Source: JTS-RE37 sp963756115
GTDB taxonomy: Bacteria; Bacteroidota; Bacteroidia; Flavobacteriales; Flavobacteriaceae
Reading direction: 5' to 3'
DNA length: 64,000 nucleotides
Assembly (NCBI GenBank): GCA_963756115.1
Contig: CAVWMN010000010.1
Location: 744,001-808,000 of the forward strand
Shown: positions 9,140 through 17,587 of the stretch, piece after piece
Layout: each line of letters opens with the position of its first letter
Position numbering within the stretch: position 1 is the first letter of the stretch
The notes under the pieces: model-generated
What the model saw: only the letters and a program-made list of their open reading frames with translations
Told to the model about the DNA's origin: nothing
Databases searched by the model: none
Position numbers and translations under genes: made by a program

Positions 9140-9500
9140 ATGACTTGCTTACTATGGTTAACAAATGTAATATAGGCAAAAAGCTCGCTTATGCGTTAGT
9201 TGCATCGCTTAGTTCTATGGCCAGGAACGTATATGGTGCTGCCTGGAACTTTTATACCGGATCGGTGCATAAGCATATGGCAGGTGGCAACAACAAATAT
9301 CCGATCCGCAATCAGCCGGCATTCTTCAACCTGTCACTGACCTTTAAAATTTAAACATTCGATATTAAAATTTTCCCGCATGTTTCAATAGCCGCAACCA
9401 CTTCCATTGGATCAGCGCGCCTGTGCGAACCTTAACTTTCCAATTCATAATTTATAAATCGTATTTTGTATGTAGTATACACACATAACCCATAATACTT
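9140..9500. other. Divergent intergenic region with a possible outer-membrane protein remnant
   Basis: About 360 bases. A short rightward frame (9145-9354) ends in FFNLSLTFKI followed by a stop. That alternating, aromatic-ended strand is typical of the last strand of an outer-membrane beta-barrel, so the piece may be the relic 3' end of a deleted barrel gene. The rest (9355-9500) is AT-rich and should hold the promoter of the aminotransferase gene. Confidence 0.35.
9162..9169 (-). promoter_or_regulatory. Bacteroidota -7 element for the epimerase gene
   Basis: Read on the minus strand this is TACATTTG, a full match to the TAnnTTTG consensus, 23 bases before the epimerase ATG. No clear TTG -33 element is seen at the expected spacing. 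Confidence 0.4.
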
Positions 9501-10742
9501 ATGAAACTCGATCTGCCTTTTGTACGCTCGCAATTCCCCGCTTTTTCGGAACCATCCCTGCGAGGGTGGGCATTTTTTGAAAATGCCGGAGGATCTTATC
9601 CCTGCAGACAATTTATCGATCGCCTGACCGAATTCTACCAGAAAAACAAGGTGCAACCTTACTATCCGTACCCTGCATCCCTGAAGGCCGGGGAAATGAT
9701 GGATGCCTCTTATGACCGGATGGCCGCGTATCTGAATGTGGATGCATCGGAAATCCATTTCGGCCCGTCCACTACTCAGAATGTCTATGTGCTCGCCAAT
9801 GCCATGCGCCCCATGTGGAATGAAGGTGACGAGATCATCGTTTCCTGCCAGGACCATGAAGCCAACGCAGGCGCATGGCGAAAATTAGGGGAGCGGGGAA
9901 TGAAAATTGTGGAGTGGCATGTGAATCGGGATACGGGGATATTGAATACAGAGGATTTGAAAAGCCTCTTTTCCAACCGCACCAGGATGGTAGCTTTTCC
10001 CCATTGTTCCAACCTGATCGGCCATATCAACCCCGTCAGGGAAATTAGCCGGATGGCCCGTGCCTATGGTGCGCTGTCCGTAGTGGACGGCGTGGCTTTC
10101 GCCCCGCACGGTTTTCCGGACCTAACTGATCTGGGTGTTGATATTTATCTGTTTTCATTGTACAAAACATTCGGTCCGCATCTCGGTTTAATGTATGTTG
10201 ATAAGGAGCTTATCCATAAGATGGCAAACCAATCCCATTTTTTTAAGGAAGGGATCACAAAGAATATGGTAACCCCGGCAGGACCCGATCATGCACAGAT
10301 TGGTGCTGCAAGCGGCATATTGGATTATTTTGATCTCCTGTACCAACACCATTATGATGAGGAGGCCCTGCCTTTCCAGCGTAACAGGGCACTGGGTATG
10401 CTTTTCCGGGAACAGGAACAAAGGCTGCTGGTACCCTTGCTCGATTTTCTAAATACCCGTGAGGATGTGCAACTAGTTGGACCTTCCCAAATAGAAGGAA
10501 GGGCACCGACGGTATCCCTGCTCCCCCGGACGAAAAGTCCCGGGGAGGTCTATACCGCGCTTGCCAGGCAGCAACTGATGCTGGGGATAGGCGATTTTTA
10601 TGCCGTTCGGCCCCTCATGGATATGGGCATTCCCAGAACACCAGGGGTATTGCGCATCTCCTTTTTACATTATACGAGCATGTCGGAAATAGAACAGTTG
10701 ATCCGTGGTTTGAAAATTGCATTGGAAACCGGCAGCAACTGA
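9501..10742 (+). CDS. Class V aminotransferase (cysteine desulfurase-like PLP enzyme)
   Basis: 413 residues of the fold-type I PLP group. The Schiff-base lysine is Lys222 in SLYKTFGPH, the pyridine-nitrogen aspartate is Asp196 in VVDGVA, and the stacking histidine is His119 in QDHEAN, in the order expected for class V. The N-terminus has AFFENAGGSYPC, the substrate-side segment common to the cysteine-desulfurase-like branch. Members of this branch include kynureninase-like, isopenicillin-epimerase-like and SufS-like enzymes; no adjacent iron-sulfur or pathway gene narrows the role here. Single gene, opposite to the TIR gene. Enzyme class is secure, reaction unknown. Confidence 0.85.
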   Translation: MKLDLPFVRSQFPAFSEPSLRGWAFFENAGGSYPCRQFIDRLTEFYQKNKVQPYYPYPASLKAGEMMDASYDRMAAYLNVDASEIHFGPSTTQNVYVLANAMRPMWNEGDEIIVSCQDHEANAGAWRKLGERGMKIVEWHVNRDTGILNTEDLKSLFSNRTRMVAFPHCSNLIGHINPVREISRMARAYGALSVVDGVAFAPHGFPDLTDLGVDIYLFSLYKTFGPHLGLMYVDKELIHKMANQSHFFKEGITKNMVTPAGPDHAQIGAASGILDYFDLLYQHHYDEEALPFQRNRALGMLFREQEQRLLVPLLDFLNTREDVQLVGPSQIEGRAPTVSLLPRTKSPGEVYTALARQQLMLGIGDFYAVRPLMDMGIPRTPGVLRISFLHYTSMSEIEQLIRGLKIALETGSN

Positions 10743-10852
10743 TGGTTAGCGTCCCGGGACCAAACGTGGACTAAGTTCACGATTAGCAGGTGGGTAACTG
10801 GATGAGAAAAATGATCCCATATACTCCAAACTTAGTGAGCTGGCACCTATAG

Positions 10853-12817
10853 TCAATTGTCAAAATCCCGAACAGCCCTGACCAGAAATTGCCGATGCGC
10901 GGCATTTTTGTTGTAATGATACGAAGTGTTACCATCGCGAAATCGTACCAACCGTGCCTGGTAATCATCAAAAGCGGTGGAACTCCAGTACAATTCATCT
11001 GCAAACTGACCACTATTCGCGGCACCCTGGCCAATGGTCCGGTACATACTTATTAATTCATCGGATGTTGGCAACCTCCAACCCTCCCCTAACTGCTCAT
11101 GGATTTTCATGGCTTCTGTCCAGGGCATTGGGCCGGCATCCTTCAGCTGCGCTATTTTGCCCGAATTAGCGACCCGATCAATCGAAAATATAATCCCGCC
11201 TTCAATGGTGTCGCCGACTTCCAGTTGAGAAAAAGCCGTAACCTTATCCAGGGAGTCACTCTTGCTTTCGGCAGAATCAATGGAATCTGTATCAATTGCT
11301 GGTTTAGCATCCGGCAAAGGATCAGATGGTTTATCAGGGCCAGGACTAAATAAGGAAAAACCCCATATCACAAGAAAAATAAGTAATGCAACCAGGGATG
11401 CTCCCAGCACTCTTTTTTTTAGTTTGGGGTTTATTCCCGCTAAGAACCCTTCAACTTCATCATTTGCTTCGGCAGGCAGTTCCCTGATATTTGGTGTTTC
11501 TGGAGGATGCGCGGTCTTTACTGCTGCCTCCGGGATATTCCGGTGTTTGATTTCCGGAATGGCAGCCTCCTCTCCGATAGTGCCACTGGATGCTGCTTCC
11601 ATTTTACTTTTTTCCTTCTCCCCGGCCACTCTCATCGCCTCTGCTGCCGCTGTTATCTTCTTCTCCTTCTCTGCCTTTATTCCGGCATCGGCTTCTTCCT
11701 TCCTCCTTTTCTCATCCCCTGCCCCTATTCTGGAGGCCTCTTTTTTCCTTCTGTCCTCATCCTCGATTCGTTTCCTGGCTTCTTCTTCCTTCCTTCTGTT
11801 CTCATCCTCAATTCGTTTCCTTGCCACTTCCTCCTTCTTCCTGTTCTCATCCTCAATTTGTTTTCTTGCTTCTGCTTCCTTCCTCCGGTTTTCAGCATCG
11901 ATGCGTTTCCTGGCTTCATCTTCCTTCCTCCGGTTCTCCTGCTCGATTTGTTTCCTGGCTTCTGCTTCTTCCCTGACTCGCTGCTCTTCCGCTGCGGAAT
12001 CAACCAATTTCGCTGTTTCCTCCCGGATCCTTTTTTCCTTTTCGGCCATTCTTTTTGCCAAACCTTCCTCCCATAACCTTTCTTCCTCTTCCCTTCGCCT
12101 GGCCGATGCCTCCGCTTCTTCCCGAATCCGCCTGGCTACTTCTGCCCTTCTTTTGGCTTCCGCTTCTTCCCATAGTCCGGCATCTTCCTCCTTAGTTGCT
12201 ATCGCTTCGGTATTACCGGAGTCCTGGTCTTCCGATCTATCGGTTTCTGTTTCTTCTGTAAACCCGATCCTTACCTGCTCCTCTCTTTGGGAATATGCTT
12301 CTTTCCTTTTATCCCCCTTTCCGGATTCCTGTTGTTTGAGGGTAGCTGCAAGGGGCGTAAGTACACTTTTCATGCCAGCTACGATAGTGTTGTATGCCTC
12401 CTCAGCTGAATCCCAATCGGCTATGGGCCTTCCCGCGTCCGGCAATACCTCCGGTTTATTCAGATTAAATTGAAAGCCTTTTGCTTTAAGAGCCCTGTCC
12501 CATGGACACTTTTCAATAATCACAGGAATAACAGCCGATTTATTTGCTTTAAACCGGTCTATGATTGTTTTGAATTCAGGTTGTTCAATAAAGGAGGAAT
12601 TCAGGAACGCATCGCTTACCAGGAGCAGAAAAAGATCGGTATAGTCCAAACGCGACTCGATAAAAGGTTGCCATGGTTCCCCGGGAATAATGGGATCATC
12701 GTGCCAGACAGCTAAATTGAAAGATTTCACCAGAGGGCTCAGATGGCGCAGCAGATCCGGCAGTATATCCTTATCCGTCAGGGAGTAGATTACAAAAATA
12801 TTTATTTTCCGACCCAT
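10853..12817 (-). CDS. Membrane-anchored TIR domain protein with helical rod and DUF1566 domain
   Basis: 654 residues with an unusual architecture. Residues 1-155 are a TIR domain: NIFVIYSLTDKD first strand, VWHDDPIIPGEPW box, FLLLVSDAFLNSSF, and VIPVIIEKCPW; Glu47 and Glu54 are candidates for the acidic residue used by NAD-cleaving TIRs. Residues about 205-410 are extremely rich in E, R and K and contain six 15-residue repeats (286-375), likely a single alpha-helix or coiled coil. Residues 469-490 form one membrane helix preceded by KLKKR, which predicts the N-terminus inside. Residues 535-650 look like a DUF1566/Fib_succ_major domain (GEGWRLPTSDEL, YWSSTA, RFRDGN, FLVRAVRDF), so it should be periplasmic. 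The whole reads as a receptor. Monocistronic; ATG at 12817 precedes the first strand at once. Confidence 0.85.
   Translation of the reverse strand: MGRKINIFVIYSLTDKDILPDLLRHLSPLVKSFNLAVWHDDPIIPGEPWQPFIESRLDYTDLFLLLVSDAFLNSSFIEQPEFKTIIDRFKANKSAVIPVIIEKCPWDRALKAKGFQFNLNKPEVLPDAGRPIADWDSAEEAYNTIVAGMKSVLTPLAATLKQQESGKGDKRKEAYSQREEQVRIGFTEETETDRSEDQDSGNTEAIATKEEDAGLWEEAEAKRRAEVARRIREEAEASARRREEEERLWEEGLAKRMAEKEKRIREETAKLVDSAAEEQRVREEAEARKQIEQENRRKEDEARKRIDAENRRKEAEARKQIEDENRKKEEVARKRIEDENRRKEEEARKRIEDEDRRKKEASRIGAGDEKRRKEEADAGIKAEKEKKITAAAEAMRVAGEKEKSKMEAASSGTIGEEAAIPEIKHRNIPEAAVKTAHPPETPNIRELPAEANDEVEGFLAGINPKLKKRVLGASLVALLIFLVIWGFSLFSPGPDKPSDPLPDAKPAIDTDSIDSAESKSDSLDKVTAFSQLEVGDTIEGGIIFSIDRVANSGKIAQLKDAGPMPWTEAMKIHEQLGEGWRLPTSDELISMYRTIGQGAANSGQFADELYWSSTAFDDYQARLVRFRDGNTSYHYNKNAAHRQFLVRAVRDFDN
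11693..11962 (-). repeat. Six in-frame 45-bp tandem repeats in the TIR gene
   Basis: Codes for residues 286-375, six units of 15 residues with the pattern EARKRIEDENRRKEE. The first five are close copies and the sixth (ASRIGAGDEKRRKEE) is degenerate. Such in-frame repeats can change copy number by slippage and so set the length of the helical rod. Confidence 0.85.
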
Positions 12818-12892
12818 TTTTTCGACAAATTAGGTATCATCAGGAATATCGAGGCATGCTATGCAGCAGCGCCCCGTCTGAATTCCCGGTTT

Positions 12893-12921
12893 TCTATATT
12901 CCCTATGCAATCTAATATAGA
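12893..12921. promoter_or_regulatory. 8-bp inverted repeat upstream of the TIR gene
   Basis: TCTATATT (12893-12900) and AATATAGA (12914-12921) are exact reverse complements with a 13-base spacer, 76 bases upstream of the TIR start. Could be an operator. No regulator gene is adjacent. Confidence 0.35.
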
Positions 12922-13160
12922 GAATAATATCCTCAAAGCGGATTCAATCATCAAATTCTTTCCGGGATTAAAAGTCATAAACCTGCTTTTTGAAGCCTGT
13001 CATTGAATCAAGAAGTACGAGGTACTGAGTAGTGTTCATTGAGAATGTTTTGATTCTGTTTTTTATGGCAGTTTTAATAGCCGTGATCCGCAGGTGCTGG
13101 AATCTTGATTCTTGAACTTTGAATGCAGATTAGTCTGCCGACTGCCGTCTTTTTTGTCTA

Positions 13161-13386
13161 CGCATCGACTGCGCTCAGCGTGACAAAAAAGTGAACTTTA
13201 CCGGTCCACCGAGCGTAATAGAAGGAGGGAACCTTGAACTTTGAACATTCATCATTGAATGCTACTTCCATACTGCCGACTGCCGACTGTCACGCATCGA
13301 CTGCGCTCAGCGTGACGGAACTTTACCGGTCCACCGAGCCCGACTGCCGTCTTTTTTGTCTGTGCTTCGACTGCGCTCAGCCTGAC
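13161..13386. repeat. Three copies of a ~24-bp intergenic repeat
   Basis: The core TCGACTGCGCTCAGC followed by GTGAC or CTGAC occurs at 13161-13184, 13293-13316 and 13361-13386. The core holds the inverted pair GCGCTCAGCG-like sequence and is flanked by further duplicated pieces. I recognise this 'cgactgcgctcagcgtgac' type as a sequence that recurs between genes in flavobacteria. Confidence 0.7.
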
Positions 13387-13410
13387 AAAAAATAAACCTT
13401 GCCTGCTTTT

Positions 13411-13650
13411 AGAGGATACTCAAGATTCCTGCGGGGACTGGCAATAACTTTGCATGGTTTGCCATACCTCTTATGGCTAATACCCACCCCTTAATCCCCT
13501 CTAGGGAGGGGAATTGCCCTTGCCTATCCAGGACTCAGATGCGCATGGCCACCATCCTACCAGGGCTATAGCATTTATAGTTTATAATACAATAGTCTTG
13601 ATAAAAATTTTATTAGACTGATTTTAAGTCTGTTAGAATAATTCAGTATC
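13411..13650. repeat. Duplicated intergenic module, copy A
   Basis: Similar over its length to 14541-14840 (copy B). Shared landmarks are AAGATTCCTGCGGGGA, GGTTTGCCATACC, TTATGGC, the hairpin CCCCTCTAGGGAGGGG (13496-13511), TATCCAGGAC, and the block ACTGATTTTAAGTC just before the gene. Both copies stand immediately upstream of a DUF6090 gene. Confidence 0.7.
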
Positions 13651-13680
13651 TTAAGTAACGTAAATAAGGTGTTACTTCCC

Positions 13681-14415
13681 ATGATAAAATTCTTCAGAAA
13701 AATCAGGCAACGATTGCTATCTGAGAATAAATTCAGAAAATATCTGCTATACGCTATCGGAGAAATAGTGCTGGTTGTTGTTGGGATCTTAATCGCATTG
13801 CAGGTCAATAATTGGAATGAAGGACAAAAAGCGAGAGCGATTGAAGTGATTATTTTGACTGACTTAAAAGAAAATATCGAGTTAAATATTCTGGTTTTGA
13901 ACGAAATGATAAGCCTAGTTGAATGGTACGATCGTTCTGGAAAACTTGTACATAATGCACTCAAAAATGGAAATTATAAAGCAAACTTTACTGCTGAAGA
14001 TTGGCAAAGTTCACTAATGAGTGGCTCAGATTTAATGTTGTCACAAGCAGGATACGAATCTTTAAAAAATAGAGGTTTTGAAATTATTAGCAATTCAAAT
14101 TTAAGGAAAGCGATTATCGGTCACTTTGAAAATACATATTTAAATTTAGGTAGTATACAAATGTGGGGATCGGAAATGATTTCTTACGCGGACCCTTTTA
14201 TTGTTGAAAATTTTATTAAGCACAACGACGAAGCTGGAACTCCCATTTTTGGGCTAACGCCTAGAGATCCGAAGTACGTATTCAGTAATCATTATTTCTT
14301 TGGACTAGTGGATGTTGCAAGAAGCCAAAGGACATATTATGTTCGGAAATATAAAATTTTCCTGAAGGAACATGAAAAAATTCTTCAACTTATAAAAGAT
14401 GAATTGAACAAATAA
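13681..14415 (+). CDS. DUF6090 family membrane protein, first paralogue
   Basis: 244 residues if started at the ATG at 13681 (MIKFFRKIRQ), which matches the start of the downstream paralogue; a slightly earlier ATG at 13669 adds four residues. The hallmark is the N-terminal block RKYLLYAIGEIVLVVVGILI then ALQVNNWNE: a basic amphipathic segment, one membrane helix (about residues 20-42) and a conserved NNWNE exit. The rest is a helical, mostly soluble domain, probably outside the cytoplasm. I recall this as DUF6090, a family with no known function that often occurs as several adjacent copies. Low-complexity AT-rich codon use relative to neighbours fits an accessory gene. Confidence 0.8.
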   Translation: MIKFFRKIRQRLLSENKFRKYLLYAIGEIVLVVVGILIALQVNNWNEGQKARAIEVIILTDLKENIELNILVLNEMISLVEWYDRSGKLVHNALKNGNYKANFTAEDWQSSLMSGSDLMLSQAGYESLKNRGFEIISNSNLRKAIIGHFENTYLNLGSIQMWGSEMISYADPFIVENFIKHNDEAGTPIFGLTPRDPKYVFSNHYFFGLVDVARSQRTYYVRKYKIFLKEHEKILQLIKDELNK

Positions 14416-14865
14416 AACTCTTGGTTATAGAAAGTAAATAGACAAGCGGATTCGAAAAACATTGATAATCCAATAATTAGTACCCCGCCGGCGGGACCTT
14501 GACTTTTCGGCAGTCAGACGTGACGCTCGCGCCAACTTACAGGGAATACTAAAGATTCCTGCGGGGAGTGGCAACAACATTGCAGGGTTTGCCATACCAC
14601 TTATGGCATTACCCACCACTTCATCCCCTCCAGGGAGGGGAATTGACCTTCCCTGAATAGAAATGACCGTTTTTCGTAATTCATACTTGTCATTCGAGCC
14701 ATACATCCCTATCCAGGACACATATGCGAATGGCCCCCCTCCTACGAGGGCCACATCGGATATATAATATACATAGGAGGTTTCCAAAAGAAATATTATT
14801 GGACTGATTTTAAGTCGCTTTTATTATTTCAGTACCTTAGAAAGAACAACCAGCCCTTACTTCAC
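14416..14865. other. Gene-free region between the DUF6090 genes
   Basis: 450 bases holding copy B of the duplicated module and a 23-base stretch (14736-14758) with 21 matches to an internal piece of the nearby comM gene. No gene of its own. Confidence 0.65.
14541..14840. repeat. Duplicated intergenic module, copy B
   Basis: Counterpart of 13411-13650, with about 55 extra bases (roughly 14652-14706). Contains the hairpin CCCCTCCAGGGAGGGG (14625-14640, stem CCCCTCC / GGAGGGG) and ends in the shared GGACTGATTTTAAGTC block before the second DUF6090 gene. Confidence 0.7.
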
Positions 14866-15645
14866 ATGTTCAACTTCTTCCGTAAAATCCGCAAAAAACT
14901 CGCCGATGATAACAAGCCTTTGAAATACATGAGGTATGCTATAGGCGAAATTGTACTGATTGTCATTGGTATATTGATTGCTTTAAGTATTAATAACTGG
15001 AACGAACAGAATAAGGAAGATAAAATTGAACACAAGTACCTGGAAAGGCTAGTGATTGATCTTGCTGTTGATTCTTTATATTATGTAAAAAAAATTGCGG
15101 AATCAGAATTAGCTATCCAACAATTGAACGAATTTATTCATAAATTATATGAAACTCAGAAAAGTATTGAGGAGGTAAAACAGCTTTTAAGTCATCTTCT
15201 TATTAATACAGACCCTCTTACCACTCAAAATTCCACATATAAAGAGTTAATCGGTTCTGGCAATATTAATATGATCAAAAATGAATCCTTAAAAAAATTA
15301 ATTGTTGATTACTATTGGGTTACTGAAGATTTAACGGCTCAAATTGAAGAATACAATTTTGTCTCAACGCAATTCTTTATAGAATCAGGTAGAGTTGTAG
15401 GAAAAATGATAAAAATTGGTCCAGATTTTGAAGATATCTATAATGATTCAAATATGTATTTAGAGGGCGAATGGGAATTTATCAATGATCCCAAATCAGA
15501 AATATTTCAATCTTTGGAAGTAATGGCTTTAGTTTATTACAGTCGTAACAGAGAATATCTCCCCTATTTCAATCGATTAAATTCTCTTTCGTCCAATGTT
15601 AAAATAAAATTAGAAGAAACCCTGCGATCAGCAAATACTAAATAA
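14866..15645 (+). CDS. DUF6090 family membrane protein, second paralogue
   Basis: 259 residues, start ATG at 14866 (MFNFFRKIRKKL). It repeats the family signature: basic N-terminus, MRYAIGEIVLIVIGILI membrane helix (about residues 24-44) and INNWNE. After it the two paralogues diverge strongly, so the duplication is old or the exported domain evolves fast. The C-terminal domain is alpha-helical with no cysteine or catalytic motif that I can see. Function unknown. Its upstream DNA is a copy of that before the first paralogue, so gene and control region were probably duplicated together. Confidence 0.8.
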   Translation: MFNFFRKIRKKLADDNKPLKYMRYAIGEIVLIVIGILIALSINNWNEQNKEDKIEHKYLERLVIDLAVDSLYYVKKIAESELAIQQLNEFIHKLYETQKSIEEVKQLLSHLLINTDPLTTQNSTYKELIGSGNINMIKNESLKKLIVDYYWVTEDLTAQIEEYNFVSTQFFIESGRVVGKMIKIGPDFEDIYNDSNMYLEGEWEFINDPKSEIFQSLEVMALVYYSRNREYLPYFNRLNSLSSNVKIKLEETLRSANTK

Positions 15646-15779
15646 AATATAAATATCAAATACCAAAAGTCTAGCAATGATTAAATATTGCTTACTATCT
15701 CCTACCCCATCCTGGCTTAAAAACAACGACCAACACTATGTCTGATTATTTATCTAATGTGGTAGTCTAAATAATAAGT

Positions 15780-17336
15780 CTACCCCAACCACCCCTCCCT
15801 GTCCAGACTCCTGTATTGGATCGCTTCCGCGATATGGTCCCCTTTTATAGCCTCCGAACCACCCAGGTCGGCGATGGTACGTGCAACTTTAAGGATGCGG
15901 TCATAAGCACGTGCTGATAGGTTTAAGCGTTCCATGGCATTTTTTAACAGGGAAAGGGAAGCATCGTCCAGTTTGCAGTATTCGCGGATGTGCCGGCTGC
16001 CCATCTGTGCATTGTAGTGAACGGTTAGGGACTGGCCCGCTGAGCTGCCACTATTTGAAAACCGCTGGGTCTGTAGCACCCTGGCACGGGTAACCCGCTT
16101 GCGGATCTCCTTGCTACACTCCCCTTTGCGGTCTTCAGAAAGTTTTTCGAAAGGAACCGGTGTGACCTCTATGTGGATATCGATCCGGTCCAGCAACGGC
16201 CCGGATATCTTGCCCAGGTACCGTTGCATTTCCATTGGCGAAGCGGCAAGGGGGGAATCCGGATCATTGAAATAGCCACCAGGACTCGGGTTCATGCTGG
16301 CTACCAGCATAAAACTGCTGGGGTACGTAACCGTGAATTTAGCCCTGGAAATGGTCACTTCCCGGTCTTCCAGGGGCTGGCGCAGCACTTCGAGCACGCC
16401 CCGTTTGAATTCGGGCAATTCGTCCAGGAAAAGGACCCCGTTGTGGGAAAGGGATATCTCCCCGGGCTGGGGATAGGTTCCCCCTCCCACGAGGGCAACA
16501 TCACTAATGGTATGGTGGGGACTCCTGAAGGGCCTCTGGCTGATCAATCCCATATTCCGCACCTTCCCTACCACACTGTGGATTTTAGTAGTTTCCAGTG
16601 CCTCGGGTAAGGTCATTGGGGGTAGAATGGATGGCAACCGTTTGGCCAGCATGGTCTTTCCCGCCCCGGGGGGTCCGATAAGGATGATATTATGGCCGCC
16701 GGCCGCAGCGATCTCCATACAGCGTTTGATACTCTCCTGTCCTCTGACATCGGAAAAATCGAATTCGGGAAAATCCAGGCCTTTCCGGAATTCATCCCGT
16801 ATATCCACCCTGGTTTGTTGCAGCGGGATACCTTTGTCGAAAAATTCAATAACCTCTTTTATATTGACCACACCATACACTTCCAAATCCCCGACTATCG
16901 CGGCTTCCCGGGCATTAGTTTCCGGCAGGATAAACCCTTTGAATCCTTCTTCTACGGCCTTTATGGCAATAGGCAGCGCCCCTTTGATCGGTTGCAGGCT
17001 CCCATCCAGCGAAAGCTCCCCCATGATGATATACCGATCCAGGTGATCTGACCTGATCTGGCCGGAGGCGGTTAGTATCCCCAGTGCCAGCGTAAGGTCA
17101 TAAGCTGATCCCTCCTTCCGAAGGTCGGCCGGCGCCAGGTTAAGGGTGATCTTTTTCCCGGGAATCCTGTATCCATTGTTCAGCAAGGCAGCAGCAATCC
17201 TGTAATTGCTTTCCTTGATGGCATTATCCGGCAGGCCTACCAGGTGGTAACCAACCCCGGAATCTACATTCACTTCAGCCGTGATGGTCGTTGCTTCCAC
17301 CCCAAATACCGCACTTCCGTAAACTTTTGTGAGCAT
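15780..17336 (-). CDS. comM: ComM/YifB family Mg-chelatase-like AAA+ ATPase
   Basis: 518 residues from the ATG at 17336 (MLTKVYGSAVFGVEA), the usual family start; an upstream in-frame ATG at 17396 would add 20 residues with no match to the family. The N-terminal ~190 residues are the Lon-protease-like ChlI domain. The AAA+ core has Walker A GPPGAGKT (221-228), FRSPHHTISDVALVGGG and the Walker B stretch GVLFLDELPEF. In naturally competent bacteria ComM is a hexameric helicase that drives branch migration of incoming DNA during transformation; in Bacteroidota its role is less studied. Stands alone on the minus strand. Recognition is very strong. Confidence 0.93.
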   Translation of the reverse strand: MLTKVYGSAVFGVEATTITAEVNVDSGVGYHLVGLPDNAIKESNYRIAAALLNNGYRIPGKKITLNLAPADLRKEGSAYDLTLALGILTASGQIRSDHLDRYIIMGELSLDGSLQPIKGALPIAIKAVEEGFKGFILPETNAREAAIVGDLEVYGVVNIKEVIEFFDKGIPLQQTRVDIRDEFRKGLDFPEFDFSDVRGQESIKRCMEIAAAGGHNIILIGPPGAGKTMLAKRLPSILPPMTLPEALETTKIHSVVGKVRNMGLISQRPFRSPHHTISDVALVGGGTYPQPGEISLSHNGVLFLDELPEFKRGVLEVLRQPLEDREVTISRAKFTVTYPSSFMLVASMNPSPGGYFNDPDSPLAASPMEMQRYLGKISGPLLDRIDIHIEVTPVPFEKLSEDRKGECSKEIRKRVTRARVLQTQRFSNSGSSAGQSLTVHYNAQMGSRHIREYCKLDDASLSLLKNAMERLNLSARAYDRILKVARTIADLGGSEAIKGDHIAEAIQYRSLDREGWLG

Positions 17337-17587
17337 GAATACGTTGCTTTTGTCACTGGCCAAACGGTTCCCCAGCCTCATTAAGTAAATGGCCACCGAT
17401 TCAATTTATGAGGGGTATACAGCAGACATCCGGCATAGACTGATCACAGCGCCCATGAGATTGTTTACCCCAGTTCACTGCAAATATCGGTACCCCTCCT
17501 GCAAAGTTATTTCAGTCGGAACATTTAAATAAATAAAGGGTATGTATAAGGTCTGACGGCCAGTGGCACGTATCCATCAAGGTTGTC

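Larger units (their letters stand above)
12818..13680. other. Gene-free region with dispersed repeats
   Basis: About 860 bases without a credible gene. It contains three copies of TCGACTGCGCTCAGC (in 13161-13184, 13293-13316 and 13361-13386), paired with repeated flanks ACTTTACCGGTCCACCGAGC and GACTGCCGTCTTTTTTGTCT, and then the left copy of the module shared with the region upstream of the second DUF6090 gene (13411-13650). Confidence 0.7.

Noticed and set aside
11262..12473. A 403-codon open frame antisense to the TIR gene, serine-rich.
   Set aside because: It is the complement of E/R/K-rich codons in the tandem-repeat rod; such repeats leave the opposite strand open. No start signal or family resemblance.
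10853..12817. A full anti-phage defence island around the TIR gene.
   Set aside because: No nuclease, SIR2, cyclase, restriction or other defence-like gene adjoins it; only metabolic genes and repeats do. Kept as a single-gene candidate.
14425..14787. A leftward 120-codon frame beginning METSYVYYISDVALVGGG.
   Set aside because: Covers the repeat module and has no gene context; only the ISDVALVGGG piece matches anything (comM). Treated as noncoding.
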